A stretch of DNA of 64,000 nt. Source: Acanthosepion lycidas (Eukaryota; Mollusca; Cephalopoda; Sepiida; Sepiidae). The first letter of the stretch is position 1; the number at the start of each line of letters is the position of its first letter. The translations under genes and the position numbers were made by a program. The stretch spans positions 43,912,404-43,976,403 of the forward strand of contig OZ010578.1 of NCBI GenBank assembly GCA_963932145.1, given 5' to 3'. Below, one piece after another: positions 11,956 through 23,340 of the stretch. Under the pieces are notes generated by a model, which worked only from the letters and a program-made list of their open reading frames with translations, made no database searches and had not been told where the DNA came from.

Positions 11956-13283
11956 CTAAAAAGAAAAGAAAAGAGGATTTCAGTCATGTAAAAGGGTTTG
12001 ACTTTCACAACTACTAAAATAGAACAATGCTTGATCTAAATTTTCTTTTAGGAGAAAAAAAGTGAACCTGTGAAATGGATGGTATAACTAAAAGACATTA
12101 AAGGTTTCTCTCATGATAACAGTGTCACAAGAAATACTAAAAACAAAGCAGATACCAAAATTTCCATATGTTTAGTATGTAAAATAAAGGCTTCTGCATT
12201 TTTCCAAAACAGAGCATTCCTCTAGTGCAGAAAGGCAATTCGCATTCATTTATATAAAAAATCTTTCACATTCACAAATCCCAAAAATAACCTTGCCTAA
12301 GATTTTCACAAAACTATAGAGAAATATAAAATTTGAACAGGGGCATGTAAGTTGTAAGTTTAGGGCCAGTTTTGATCAAGTGCAAAAAAAAAAAAAAAAA
12401 AAAAAAAAAACTATGATAGAAAAAAACAATTTTTTTTTCCATCACAGCCCTCAAGAAACATTGACTTTCAAGATTAAGGCAGACGTAGGAAATTTTTAGT
12501 GTATAGGAATGCTCAAAACATTTTCCCCATTTGTTAAATGTTGCTTTATTCCATTACAAATTAATGAAAGGGAAATATTTTGGACAGAAAAGTTTTATTA
12601 TTTGACACTAAGCCATCTTCTGCTAAAATTATACAAAATGAGGTGAGGCAGGTGTTTAAAAAGAGGATATAATGAGGGAGAGGGCAGAGGAAGAGCAGTG
12701 GGGGGGGATAGTGAGTAAGAGAGATGTGGAGGGGGGAGATAAAGTAGGAGAAATGAAGAGAGAGAGAGGGGAAGGAAGGGAGAGAGAGAGAGAGAGAGAG
12801 AGAGAGGAAGGAAGGGAGAGAGAGAGAGAGAGGAAGGAAGAGAGAGAGAGAGAGGAAGGAAGGAAGGGAGAGAGAGAGAGAGAGAGGAAGGAAGGAAGGG
12901 AGAGAGAGAGAGAGAGAGGAAGGAAGGAAGGGAGATAGAGGAAGGAAGAGAGAGGAAGGAAGGGAGATAGAGGAAGGAAGGAAGGGAGAGAGAGAGAGAG
13001 AGGGGGAGGAAGGGAGAGAGAGAGAGAGAGGGGGGAAGGGAGAGAGAGAGAGAGGGGGGAAGGGATAGAGAGAGAGAGAGGAAGGAAGGGATAGAGAGAG
13101 AGAGAGGAAGGAAGGGAGAGAGAGAGAGAGAGGAAGGAAGGGAGAGAGAGAGAGAGAGGAAGGAAGGGAGAGAGAGAGAGAGAGGAAGGAAGGGAGAGAG
13201 AGAGAGAGGAAGGAAGGGAGAGAGAGAGAGAGGAAGGAAGGGAGAGAGAGAGAGAGAGGAAGGAAGGGAGAGAGAGAGAGAGG

Positions 13284-13654
13284 AAGGAAGGGGGAGAGAG
13301 AGAGGAAGGAAGGGGGAGAGAGAGAGAGGAAGGAAGGGGGAGAGAGAGAGAGGAAGGAAGGGGGAGAGAGAGAGAGGAAGGAAGGGGGAGAGAGAGAGAG
13401 GAAGGAAGGGGGAGAGAGAGAGAGGAAGGAAGGGGGAGAGAGAGAGAGGAAGGAAGGGGGAGAGAGAGAGAGGAAGGAAGGGGGAGAGAGAGAGAGGAAG
13501 GAAGGGGGAGAGAGAGAGAGGAAGGAAGGGGGAGAGAGAGAGAGGAAGGAAGGGGGAGAGAGAGAGAGGAAGGAAGGGGGAGAGAGAGAGAGGAAGGAAG
13601 GGGGAGAGAGAGAGAGGAAGGAAGGGGGAGAGAGAGAGAGGAAGGAAGGGGGAG
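13284..13654. repeat. 24-bp tandem array, type 1
   Basis: A 24-bp unit (AGGAAGGAAGGGGG followed by (AG)5) is repeated about 15 times with almost no variation. The homogeneity implies recent expansion by slippage or unequal exchange. Confidence 0.9.
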
Positions 13655-13872
13655 AGAGTGATAGCAAGGAAGGGGGAGAGAGTGATAGCAAGGAAGGGGG
13701 AGAGAGTGATAGCAAGGAAGGGGGAGAGAGTGATAGCAAGGAAGGGGGAGAGAGTGATAGCAAGGAAGGGGGAGAGAGTGATAGCAAGGAAGGGGGAGAG
13801 AGTGATAGCAAGGAAGGGGGAGAGAGTGATAGCAAGGAAGGGGGAGAGAGTGATAGCAAGGAAGGGGGAGAG
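13655..13872. repeat. 24-bp tandem array, type 2 (GTGATAGC variant)
   Basis: Nine copies of a 24-bp unit occur, with GTGATAGC at 13658, 13682, 13706, 13730, 13754, 13778, 13802, 13826 and 13850. The unit has the same length as the adjacent type 1 array but GTGATAGC replaces part of the (AG) run. All nine copies look identical. Confidence 0.95.
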
Positions 13873-13979
13873 GGGGAGAGAGAGGAAGGAAGAGGAAGAG
13901 AGAGGAAGGGGAGAAGAAAAATATATAGAAATAAAAACTCAGAAAAAGTAGTGAAGTAAGCTCCAAGCAACACTTTTCC

Positions 13980-14204
13980 TTAACAATCCACCCCTAAAGG
14001 AAATACACACTGCCAAACTGAAGGAAAAAGGAAAAGGCATGCTGGTTAAAGTTTATTCAGGAAAAGGGGTAGAAGCAAACCTAAAGGTTGGGTTTGTTTA
14101 ATGTATGATTCAAATGAAGGATATGGCTATAAGGATGAGTCACACTGTATAATGACTTCCTTATACAGTAGAGTAACCTAAACTACAGTGACACATTAAG
14201 TGTT

Positions 14205-14257
<53 letters not shown>

Positions 14258-15134
14258 TACACAAACACAAGACCGAAATATTAGTAGTATACACAGTATT
14301 TTGATAATATATGGAAACATAAGAAGGTGTGTTCACAAGTAGAGAAAATTCTTTTTCATCACTGATATATTTACAAAATTAGCATGTATAACAAACAAGG
14401 GGGTAAATATACTTCAGGATTTATTAATCAAATCTACTGCCAAAAGAAATATTTTATAAATTGTGCTTAAAAAATAATGATAAAAACACTGAAAACTGAT
14501 GAGGTAAGAGAACGTCCCATCATGGATGAATTGGTACAGAATATGAATGTCCATTATTTTCCAGAACAAGCTGGAAATATGTTTTGAAGTGGGTGATGTA
14601 AAGTTCTCAACATGACCAAGAAATTCTATAATAAAAAAAATAAAAAATAAAAAAAATTCTCGTTTGATTATTTGGTCAAATTTTTGGAAGTGGGTTATGC
14701 CAAGAACCTTTCAATAAAATATCATTCATAACTAGATCTTTACAGTCATGTGTTTTTGATGACTTGCTACCATTAACGTCAATCCTATTTTTTAAATACA
14801 AAATCAGAATTGGTTTCTAGTAGATCAATAACAGGTTAACTATACACACCATAAAATTTTCATTATTAGGGCTTCCTATGTGATTCTTTTGTCTTGTACA
14901 GAAATCCTTACAAGAAAATTGTACATATTCTCTTTATATTAACATACTCGTTTATGACTTTCATAGTAAATAATTCAAATGAGTTATTTCTACTAGTTTC
15001 TGATTAGTCCAATCTGACAATTTCATATCACTTTGCTAGAGGACAGCTGTACAAATATTAGTAAGCCCCTAAAACTACCAACTTCTGACCATTAAAACAA
15101 TACAAGTATCAATGAATCGACTCAGTTCTGCATC

Positions 15135-15141
<7 letters not shown>
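13980..15141. other. Intronic DNA with TG/TA microsatellite at 14207-14257
   Basis: The stretch holds a (TG)n(TA)n microsatellite and otherwise AT-rich DNA. The block 14571-14710 is a diverged relative of 16801-16920: both have an AAGTTC..CATGACCAAGAAA-like or CTGAACAAGAAAAGG stretch, then TATTTGGTC and TTTGGAAG(T)..GGTTA(T/G)GCCAAGAA. This suggests an old unidentified repeat. Confidence 0.5.
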
Positions 15142-15224
<83 letters not shown>

Positions 15225-15232
15225 CACACACT
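15142..15232. repeat. (TG)n(TA)n microsatellite
   Basis: A pure TG run of about 24 bp passes into a pure TA run of about 60 bp. Confidence 0.95.
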
Positions 15233-15233
15233 A

Positions 15234-16170
15234 GGTATCTCCAAAGAAAAGCAATATCTAAGGTTTAAAATTATTTTTTCATAAATGAAAAATCTTTCTT
15301 GGAGCTTTTAGTTTTAATTTCAAGATAATAATACAAGATGGTCCGAAAGTCCCGTCACCCCTACATAGTATAATTTTCTATTTCAACATGAACAATACCA
15401 GTATACCCATCAGTTGAAAGATGCCATTTAGAGAACCTTTGCAACAATCAAGAAAGCACAGCTTTGTAAAATATCACACAGGATTCTTGTAAAAATTTAT
15501 AATTCATAATTTTTTTTTTCTTAAGACAATAGTGTTCAGACAAGTAACTAAAAGGCTTTTCTTATTAAATAATGCCTTAGTTTTATTGCATTCTTTATTT
15601 TAAAATTCAGAGCTGATTTTTGCTAACTATCCTGTTTTATAAAAAAAAAATATTAATGTTTTAAATCTCCAATGACTTCTACTTATAACTAATATATACA
15701 TTAAACCCTACAAAATGAATTTATTGAAATTTCATAAAATTAAATAAGTGGGGGTGTGTAACAAATATAAAAAAAAATTATTTTCAATTTTTTCTAAAAA
15801 AAGAATGATTTTAAAAATAATTTCATTCATTTAGAAATAAGTCCTGAACACTTCATTAAAATCCAACAATTTGATTTTTAAAAGAATTTCCAAATCCATG
15901 TGTTCTTCACAGCAAAAAGAATCTAAAATTTCCTATACTAACTTATGGTCACCCACTGATACAAGAAAAAAATCTTTTCAAAGTTTTGAAGGTTTTAAAA
16001 AAAAAGATTAAAAAATATAATAATCAAAAAATCGCTTGGTCTTTCCTCTTAATGATAACAATGATTTTGATAAAAAAATTTTTAAGTTTGGGACATTTTT
16101 TTTTTACCATTTAGGCTCTTTTTGTTTTTACCTATCTTTGGAGGCACCTATATAAAAAATTTTATTTTAA
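15234..16170. repeat. Interspersed repeat, copy 2 (pair with 7.0-8.66 kb)
   Basis: Collinear blocks are shared with 7020-8660. Examples are AATATCTAAGGTTTAAAATTA, AAAATCTTTCTTGGAGCTTTTAG, ATTAAATAATGCCTTAGTTTTATTGC, AAATTTCATAAAATTAAATAAGTGGGGG, and AAATAATTTCATTCATTTAGAAATAAG. Near its start lies ACAAGATGGTCCGAAAGTCCC at 15331, which resembles a mariner-type terminal sequence. I could not find the partner end. Confidence 0.55.
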
Positions 16171-17440
16171 ACATTATTATATTGAACACTTTGCATTCCA
16201 AGTGTCTACTATAATAACATTTGAAGTAATAAAAATGCCAGATTAAAAATAAATCCATTAATTCCTTGAAAATGAATTATTATATATATTAAATAGGAGG
16301 GAGAATGAAAAATTCTGCTTGATCCGCTTTCCAAAATCTGACCAAAGTTTGTTTTGGTGGGGAGAGAAAGGTGTTCTTGGTTTGACTGAGAGCTTTTCAC
16401 TACACTCTCACAAAATGTGTGTGTGTGTGCTCTTAAAAAGAAAATCTGTTTCATCAACTCTGAGATCATCATTAACTGTAGAAAGTTTAACAGCTGCTAA
16501 CCATATGGTTTATATTTTTTGTCTTGCATCTCACAGTAAAAAGAAAAGAAATTGCAAATTATAAAAAGAAGGAGACTCAACAAAGAAAAGAGGAAACGTG
16601 CGCATCGATTCCAATGGGGTCATAAATCCTTTTTCTTTTCTTTTTTTTTTCTTTATTTCCTTCCATAAAAAACTATAAAAGAGTAACATCATCTTTCAGA
16701 TAAGTTCAACCATTGGAGAGAATTGATAATAACAAAATGCTATTTAATTGACAATTCAAATCTAACAATATAAGCATCTTCTGAATATATCTTTTTAGAG
16801 ATCAGTTTTTACAAGGCAGTGCTGAAAAGTTCACATCCTGAACAAGAAAAGGATTCAATGTTTTGCTATTTGGTCTAATTTTGGAAAGTTGGTTAGGCCA
16901 AGAATTTTTCAACATCATCTGTCTTGATAGTTTATTTTAAACTGCTTGATTGATGAAATTGATTCAATTACAAGCTTACCAACTAATTTATGAATATACA
17001 TTCTTCTGTCTTTGAAATTCAGGTCAAGACAACCTTTTCACAACACTACAGTCAAAGATCAGCTTTGTTGAGCAATTTCAGGCATTAAAAAAAAAAAGAC
17101 AACAGTAAAGATAAGTAAATTTCTAGAAGGTGTTTGCAAATATAAGAGCCTCAAAGGACAGGAAATTGTGAAGGGCCATGATCGCCAACATCCTGAAGGA
17201 ACATGAAACATAAAAGAAGAAAAAAAAAGTAAAGATAAGTAACTTTCTGAAAGGTGTTGGTAAACATAACATCGAGTTACTAGTTTATTCGTAGATTGTA
17301 AATACGCACCATGAAATTTCCAGTTATTATAAAATAATTGCAATAAGTTACATTACTAATAAAATGCTATTGTAACCACTATTTTATAATTTATAAAGGT
17401 CCTGGAGTAATGGCTAAATGACTAAGCATTTTATTTTCTG
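16171..17440. other. AT-rich intronic DNA, no gene seen
   Basis: No exon or recognised element apart from the 16801-16920 relative of the 14571-14710 block. Short open frames have no recognisable domain. Confidence 0.45.
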
Positions 17441-17467
17441 TATCCTGCTTTCACAACAGAAGCTAGG

Positions 17468-17567
17468 CTTATAGCCACATCACATTGAAACACTAGCTCC
17501 CATATGGTCACTGAAGTTAAGCAACATCAAGCCTGGTCAGTACCTAGATGGGTGGTCACTTGGGAAG
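17468..17567 (+). pseudogene. 5S rRNA-derived sequence, truncated (SINE part)
   Basis: The block shows TATAGCCACATCACATTGAAAC, then GAAGTTAAGCAACATCAAGC, CTGGTCAGTACCTAGATGGG and TGGTCACTTGGGAA. This is the 5S rRNA sequence including its internal pol III promoter (A box AAGTTAAGCAAC, C box around AGATGGGTGGTC). It breaks off after GGGAA, about 20 nt before the 5S end. It faces a second, reversed 5S block at 17693-17812 across a SINE body. Confidence 0.85.
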
Positions 17568-17812
17568 TCCTACTAATTAACCTATAGCCGAGAGAGAAAA
17601 GTGGTGGATTCATACCTTTCCCAAGAGTATTTGCACATAAGTGAATATAATGAACCTAATGGGAATTGGAACTTTATTTCGAATTCTGAGTCAAGCTTAC
17701 AGCACCTGGTATTCCCAAGCAATTACCCATCTAGGTACTGACCAAGCTTGATGTTGCTTAACTTCAGTGATCATACTAGAAAAGGTGTTTCAGCATGATA
17801 TGGCCATAAGCC
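17568..17812 (-). mobile_element. 5S rRNA/tRNA chimeric SINE (locus I)
   Basis: Read on the minus strand, 17812-17693 is a full-length (120 nt) 5S-like sequence ending GGTGCTGTAAGCTT. Then comes a shortened tRNA-like head (CTCAGAATTCG, box B-like AAGTTCCAATTCCCA). Next is the SINE core TTCACTTATGTGCAAATACTCTTGGG, then AAAGGTATGAATCCACC and TAGGTTAATTAGTAGG. The core is the one found in the simple tRNA-SINEs nearby. It abuts the plus-strand 5S at 17468-17567, so a 5S-like sequence flanks the body on both sides in inverted orientation. Confidence 0.8.
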
Positions 17813-18379
17813 AGAATTGATAAATGGAGTGAGAGAAAGAATAAAAAATTAAAAATAAAGAGAGGTAGAATAAGGAGAGAAAGAGAGAGTGAGGTATCAA
17901 CAAAGAGGAAGCATTATGGAGAAAGAGCAGCTAATTACATTCAGCAGTAAAAACAAATTTAATAAACGTAAGGTCAGCTGTTGTTCATTATTTTGAAGGG
18001 GGTTGCCTTATCTTGGTTTAGGCATTCTTCTTTTCATTATGTACACATAATTAGCTCTGGTTTTAAGACTGGATTATGTGGAAGAATACTTTATTCCTTT
18101 AGCATCAAAAAAGTCATTTATATATTACAGACAAAAAGTTTATACTTGTAAAATTATACCAAAGCTGAGAGAAAGCTTTTTAATATAAAAGTGCATTGAA
18201 ATAGTAACATAATTTAAAGAGGCATAGAATAAAAACTAATCTTCACACAAGAGAAAGAATTGTGCTTCATAAAGATCAATTGATCGATTGATTTGTTTTT
18301 CTATGTGTTATCAACCATAAGGTTATTTAAAGCCAAAAAGTATTTTGGTATTATAAGATTTTTTTTTTTTTTTTGAGAT

Positions 18380-18645
18380 AATGATTTCCTGATACAAGTC
18401 CTACTATCTAACCCATAGGTGGTGGAGAAGAAGGGAATTCATACCTTTACCAAGGATAATGAACCTGGTTGGAATTGAAACTGCTTTCCGATTTCCAACC
18501 GTTATCCATTATAACAAGCTTACAGTTCCTCATATTCCCAAGTGATCACACGTCTAGATACTGACTAGGCTTAATGTTGCTTAATTTCAGTGTTCAGATG
18601 AGAACCTGTGCTTCAAGGTGATGTGGCCATATGCCATATCTTTAT
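18380..18645 (-). mobile_element. 5S rRNA/tRNA chimeric SINE (locus II)
   Basis: On the minus strand 18636-18516 is a diverged full 5S copy (GGCCACATCACCTTGAAGCAC, TAAGCAACATTAAGCCTAGT, then AACTGTAAGCTT). It is followed immediately by TTATAATGGATAACGGTTGG (tRNA head), TTTCAATTCCAACC (box B) and the core GGTAAAGGTATGAATTCCC with GGTTAGATAGTAGGAC. It ends in an A-rich tail (plus-strand T-run at 18360-18374). The 5S/tRNA junction AAGCTT is the same as at the other two loci. Confidence 0.82.
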
Positions 18646-18810
18646 AAAAATAAAGATTAAATCAAACTAACCTAAAATAGTGAGATCTCTCCAATTGAAC
18701 TTTACTATTTTGATCAGTTTTGAGTGTAAACTAGAGAGGTTTAAGATACCAATTAGCAGATAAAGACTATAGCTTTATGATTACTAATTGTTCAGTTGCT
18801 CTCATTCAGT

Positions 18811-19263
18811 AGTTCTCAACTGTGGTCCATGTAATATTACTGGTGTCCATGGTAATATTTTAGTGGTCCACAAAACAATTTCACTTCAAAACAGTTGTTA
18901 CAACTGAGAATTTGAATTTCTACAGTAATCTATGCCAAATTAAAATAATGAAAACTAGCAGAAAATGAGATCAAGCAATACAAGTTAGCCACTCTTTCAC
19001 TCTACTTTATGTTTTGATTGTAAAAGTTGAATAAAAACCGAGTAGGATATATAGTGTACATAAATAAATAATTCCATAGAATTTAGTTGCCAAATACAAG
19101 TTTATTTTCATTAAATTAGTTTTACTTCAAAATAAAGCATATACATTTACTATTTCTATAATACAATTGCTAAAGTTATTAGTAAAAAATAAAATAAATT
19201 TTTTTTTTTTTTTTTATTGAATGATTATGGGAATCCACAGGTAAAAAAAAAGGTTGAAGACTA
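18811..19263. mobile_element. hAT-like non-autonomous DNA transposon
   Basis: The left end CAGTAGTTCTCAACTGTGG and the reversed right end CTAGTCTTCAACCTTTTTTTTTACC form imperfect terminal inverted repeats. They are of the CAG(T/C)GGTTCTCAACC kind known from hAT elements (Charlie/SPIN type). The 450-bp interior is AT-rich and has no transposase frame. I could not confirm an 8-bp target duplication, so boundaries may be off by a few bases. Confidence 0.55.
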
Positions 19264-20035
19264 GAGTCTAGTTGAACCTTAGGTACCATCAGCTAGTGAA
19301 AAGATATATTTTTCTGTCTTATACGCAGAGTATTTTGATGAAATTGTTCCAAGTAGACATAAAGGTATTTGAAGTGTTTAGTATTTACTAATTCCACATC
19401 CTGGATTTTTATGAAGGATTCAGCATACACAACATCACTGCTTTCCATCCAATTTCAGATCATTTGTGTTTTGGAAAGATTTATCTAGAGTCCTACTTCT
19501 TTGAATACATGGTAGAGGAACTGATTTTTTTTTTTTTCAAGATCATTTTTGTTCCAACTATGAATACCTATGTCATCAGCATAGCTCCCTTATCCTCTAA
19601 AAAACATGACCTCAGGTAGGGAAGCAGGAATGTGGTTTTCTAGTAGTAGTAGTAGTTTCAATTTGAGATACAATATGGAATTTTTAAATGATCAGTGCCT
19701 ATCTCTTCACATCTATGCTTGTATACACTCAAAGCATAATCTAGAAAGAGATTAAATAGATTGGAGCTCTCATTTCCTTTTTGTCATACTAGAGATGAGG
19801 TTTCAAATGTCCCACTATTGGAGTCATCACCCGACATGTATGACAATGGATGATATAGTTCTTCTATGAAGTCTAAACATTCAGTGGATTCAGTCCTTGG
19901 AATGTGGCTTCTAATGGATGAGAAGAGGAAATCACTATTGATGTGGTCGTACGCAGTTGCAAAGTCTACATAGCAGGTATACAATTTTTTATTAGAGAGG
20001 TAAGAAATTACCTGGAGTTGTTTGATGACATATAT
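19264..20035 (-). mobile_element. LINE reverse-transcriptase remnant
   Basis: The minus-strand frame at 19784-19984 reads YTCYVDFATAYDHINSDFLF, then IPRTESTECLDFIEELYH. This is the RT palm motif A region (xDFxxAYDxxN) of a non-LTR element. Downstream on the same strand, in other frames, come a decayed FxxxGLxINxSKTQ-like segment and VELVNTKHFKYL. The last piece is also found in the plus-strand remnant at 62330-62900. Several frameshifts make it inactive. Confidence 0.72.
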
Positions 20036-20599
20036 ATCATTTAAAATTTAACTAATTGAAGCTGACTTGCTTCATGTAAAAAGTAAGAAATATTTCATTT
20101 TTCAAAATTCACTGACCCATATATTAACTGTTTTGTGTATTTTATTCTATCATTTAGACAACCTTATAATTACATCTTCCGAGCACATCTAGCTTAAAGG
20201 GAAAATAATAACATAACATTCTGCACCACTTTAAACGGAAGGTTTTGAAGGAAACGCCATCAATACTGGGAGTGCAATAAGAGCTACTGGACTTGAAAAA
20301 GCTATTTTTCTTGAAAAAGTGTTTTAAGAGAAAGATTTTATAAATTTCAATTAAAAACAGTACTGGGTGCTTGATCAATGAATGTCAAATGTTTCCTTGG
20401 AGGGAAATGATTAATTATACTATATGATTGTCTACATCTTGAAGGAATATATAACGTCAACATGACTGTGAAGCATCATTCAGTAAGAAATCTCTAGCAT
20501 AAAACTACTTTTGACACATTCAATCACTTGTGGGCTGGATTGATTGATTTTATGACATCTCAACCCTGGTTGGGTTATTTAATATCAAAATAAATTTTC

Positions 20600-20900
20600 T
20601 TCAGGTGTCTATAAATCCAGGTAACTGTCAGTGAATTTGGAACTGAGCTCTTTATTTAATCCATGGAGGTAGACTGTTCGCAATCCAATGTCCATGTCTA
20701 AGAATATCTTGTTTTTATTTAATCGTTCTCAGTTATTGTTTCCTATTTTCAATGAGGGGGAAAGTGGGTGCTATCCATCCCATGACTTGAATTCACAATT
20801 ACCATGTAACCAAATTTATGAATCATCACTTTAATCCACAAGCCCTTTCATCCTGTGAGACAATCCTGAATATAGAACTCTGAGCCTTAAACCTAATGTT
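20600..20900 (-). mobile_element. tRNA-SINE copy, 'AAACGTTG' family
   Basis: On the minus strand: GGGCTTGTGGATTAAAGTGAT (head), then GTGAATTCAAGTCATGGGATGG (box B-like), then a linker with TAGACATGGACATTGGATTGCGAAC and CCATGGATTAAATAAAGAGC. The linker matches the copies at 26030-26150 and 32570-32690. Just to its left (20540-20600) is a second motif, TTTTATGACATCTCAACCCTGGTTGGGTTATTTAATATCAAAAT. That motif recurs at 18290, 43350 and 56200, and may be another SINE tail. Confidence 0.5.
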
Positions 20901-21084
20901 CATATCTGTTAAAAGTTACCCAAATCAACACCCGTTTGATAGATGATTTGCTTTGTTTTTTGTTTTTTTTATGGCTTATCAACCTTTTTGCAGGTAATTT
21001 AAATCTGAAACATATTTTAGATTGTAAGAATAATTCCATGTTTTTTTTTGTTTTTTTTTATTTGGCAAATGAATTTTTTTATAA

Positions 21085-21362
21085 TTTTTCCAGATCCAAG
21101 TTCAACAATTTAACCAATAGCTTCAGGGAGGAAATGGATTTGTATCTTTGAGAGGTTTTGCACAGAAGTGGATGTGATGAACCAGACTGGAATTCAAACA
21201 TGGTTCTGATTTCTCATTCTGAGCTCCTAACCATTACACCACTGACACCTGAAGAAGGCCAAAGGGCACAATAACCAAAATATTGTAATAATAACAAAGA
21301 TAAAGATATTAATCTGACTGTAAATGTAAATAATGATAATGCCGCATTCCAGAAATTCTGAC
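21085..21362. mobile_element. tRNA-SINE (-) joined to 'AAACGTTG' repeat end (+)
   Basis: On the minus strand 21245-21085 reads AGTGGTGTAATGGTTAGGAG (box A region), TTTGAATTCCAGTCTGG (box B), then the SINE core. Immediately right, 21255-21362 on the plus strand is GAAGAAGGCCAAAGGGCACA, ATAACCAAAATATTGTAATAA, then the shared 3' segment. Two SINE families abut in opposite orientation. Confidence 0.55.
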
Positions 21363-21419
21363 AAAAATTATACTGAAAACATTGTTTATTTTCCTCCATT
21401 TTAAATGTTTGATTCAAAC

Positions 21420-23340
21420 AAATATGTCAGGTTTGACATTTTTTAAATACATACCGATATGAGTTATCTCAAAACAAATGTGATCTTGAATTAAATTTAT
21501 CCTAAAGGAATCTAACAAATTTACAGTTAATTTTTTGGTTAACTTAAACCTTACTTAGTTTTTGACTAGCAAGAGTTTTTTTTCTTATTCACTAATATTT
21601 CAAATTATTCATTCATACAATTTATGGTATCATTAACAAATATGTCAAAACTTTCATTTCCATAAGATGTAGAACACTGCAAATTCCAAACATTTGCAAA
21701 GAAATAAAATTCCTGGTTCTATTTCAGCACCAACTGCATTTAAACTCAGCACATGTCAGCAAGATTCTAATTTTTAATTAATGCCCACTAACAATACCAC
21801 TACGCCATCTTTCACCTACTTTACTTTAACGATCTTCTCCATAGTGTTATGAAAATAAAAGTTAATTAAAACACTAAATTTTACAAAGTTTTCATAAGAG
21901 CTCCAGCACACAATCTGTACTATTTTTTATTTTTTTAAAATCAATTCACCCAAAGCAAGTTGATAATGACACTAAGATGCAAGGGGTTACTGGGAGTGAA
22001 AGAGAATTCAATATTTTTCTATGCAGGAAGGCCAGTGCTCATTGGTTGAAATGTATTAATCAAAACAGCTTTAAGGATAGAGTTTTTTGGGGGGTTTTTT
22101 TTGGTCAAGCTATCTCAGACATTCATGAATATCCCGCCAACCATCACAGTTCTGCATCATGGTCAGAATGCCAACAGGGTGTCAATCTGTGTCATAACAT
22201 AGCTGGTCAATGTAGGTGATTGCTGGGCAACCAACCCATCTTGCTCCATGGTTAGGTGGCCAGAACAGTAAATCACTTGCAAGTTTTGCTCACCAGTAGT
22301 GTCCTACAAGAGCGCATTTTATGTTTGCATAAGATTGTAGGGTGCCACTTTAGCATATGTCATACCAATCAATGTATCTTACCACCACATTTGTATCCTA
22401 CATTATCTAACTTAAGGGGAAAAGCAAAAACGGAAAGAGGGATGCCATTTATTGTTGTATTATAAAATTTAAAATAAAAAAAAGAAAAAAAAAAAGAAAA
22501 AAAAAAAACTATAAAATAAGAAAATTGACTAAAAAAAATCATAAAACAAGATATTTGAATCTTAAATAAAAACATTCTGAATGTCTTAACATATCAAGAA
22601 AAAAGTCGGAACAATGCCTTGATAACATAGGATACAAATATGATAAGATACACACTAAAGCATATTGCTAGGGGTCACGATAAAGTGGCACCGGTTGTAG
22701 AAGTATCATAGATGGGTCCATAGAGTTGTGATTTAGCTGAATCATGTCTCCAAGAGATGTTAAGTATAGCTCTTAGCATCTAAGTGTAGGTTCCATCAAG
22801 TTTAGACTATGGTTTTAGTTAATGACCAAGTAGTGGCATCATACATTAACACCACTTCAACAATGTCTCGAAAGAACTTGATGAATTTTTGAAAAGCTAA
22901 CAAACATTACAGTATGGTCATAAAGTGTATTAGTTGCAACATTTACAAGTGGCCATAATTAAAAGCTTTTAAAAGCTCATAACTACTATCAAGATATGCT
23001 GAAATAGCAATTCTAGAATATATTTAAAATGATATCCAAATATTGTGTCAAGATAACATAAAAAAGTAATTATACAAAATAGTTTCAGAGAAAACAGAAT
23101 TCTTTCACTTTATTCAAATGTCACTATTTGGGTTTGGTCAAGAAATTACAATCAAATTAACATCAAATGATTCACTGATCACACCACATCAAAATTCTAT
23201 TCATCCCAAAGATGCAAAAGCAAATAATTTACTACTGATGAAACAATCAATGAGTTTTAAACTAGCATTCCTGATAACTGAAATGTTGACAAACATGGAC
23301 CTTCATGCCCACAAAAAAAAAAAAAAAAAAAAAAAAAAAT
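21420..23340. other. Intronic DNA, no gene seen
   Basis: Mixed AT-rich DNA. Around 22310-22690 the sequences GGGTGCCACTTTAGCATATGT with GTATCTTACCACCACATTTGTATCC on the left, and GGATACAAATATGATAAGATAC with TAAAGTGGCACC on the right, are roughly inverted. This suggests a decayed inverted-repeat element of about 380 bp. Poly-A tracts occur at 22477-22508 and 23312-23339. No exon was recognised. Confidence 0.45.

Larger units (their letters stand above)
12757..13910. repeat. GA-rich satellite (GAGA/GGAAGGAA)
   Basis: About 1.15 kb of almost pure purine on the plus strand. (AG)n blocks alternate with GGAAGGAAGGG, and the unit length becomes regular towards the right. Long open frames on both strands arise only because (AG)n and (CT)n have no stop codons; the predicted proteins are Arg/Glu or Ser/Leu/Pro repeats and are not genes. 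It lies in the 43-kb kinesin intron about 0.8 kb upstream (in gene sense) of the P-loop exon's acceptor. Confidence 0.95.

Noticed and set aside
12561..13973. Open frames of 436-470 codons rich in Ser, Leu and Pro
   Set aside because: Same cause: (CT)n and (CCTT)n simple sequence read in stop-free frames; the peptide period follows the 24-bp DNA unit.
17468..17567. Functional 5S rRNA gene
   Set aside because: The copy is truncated, diverged in the stem regions and fused to SINE sequence; the reversed copies at 17693, 18516 and 54610 are likewise fused and mutated.
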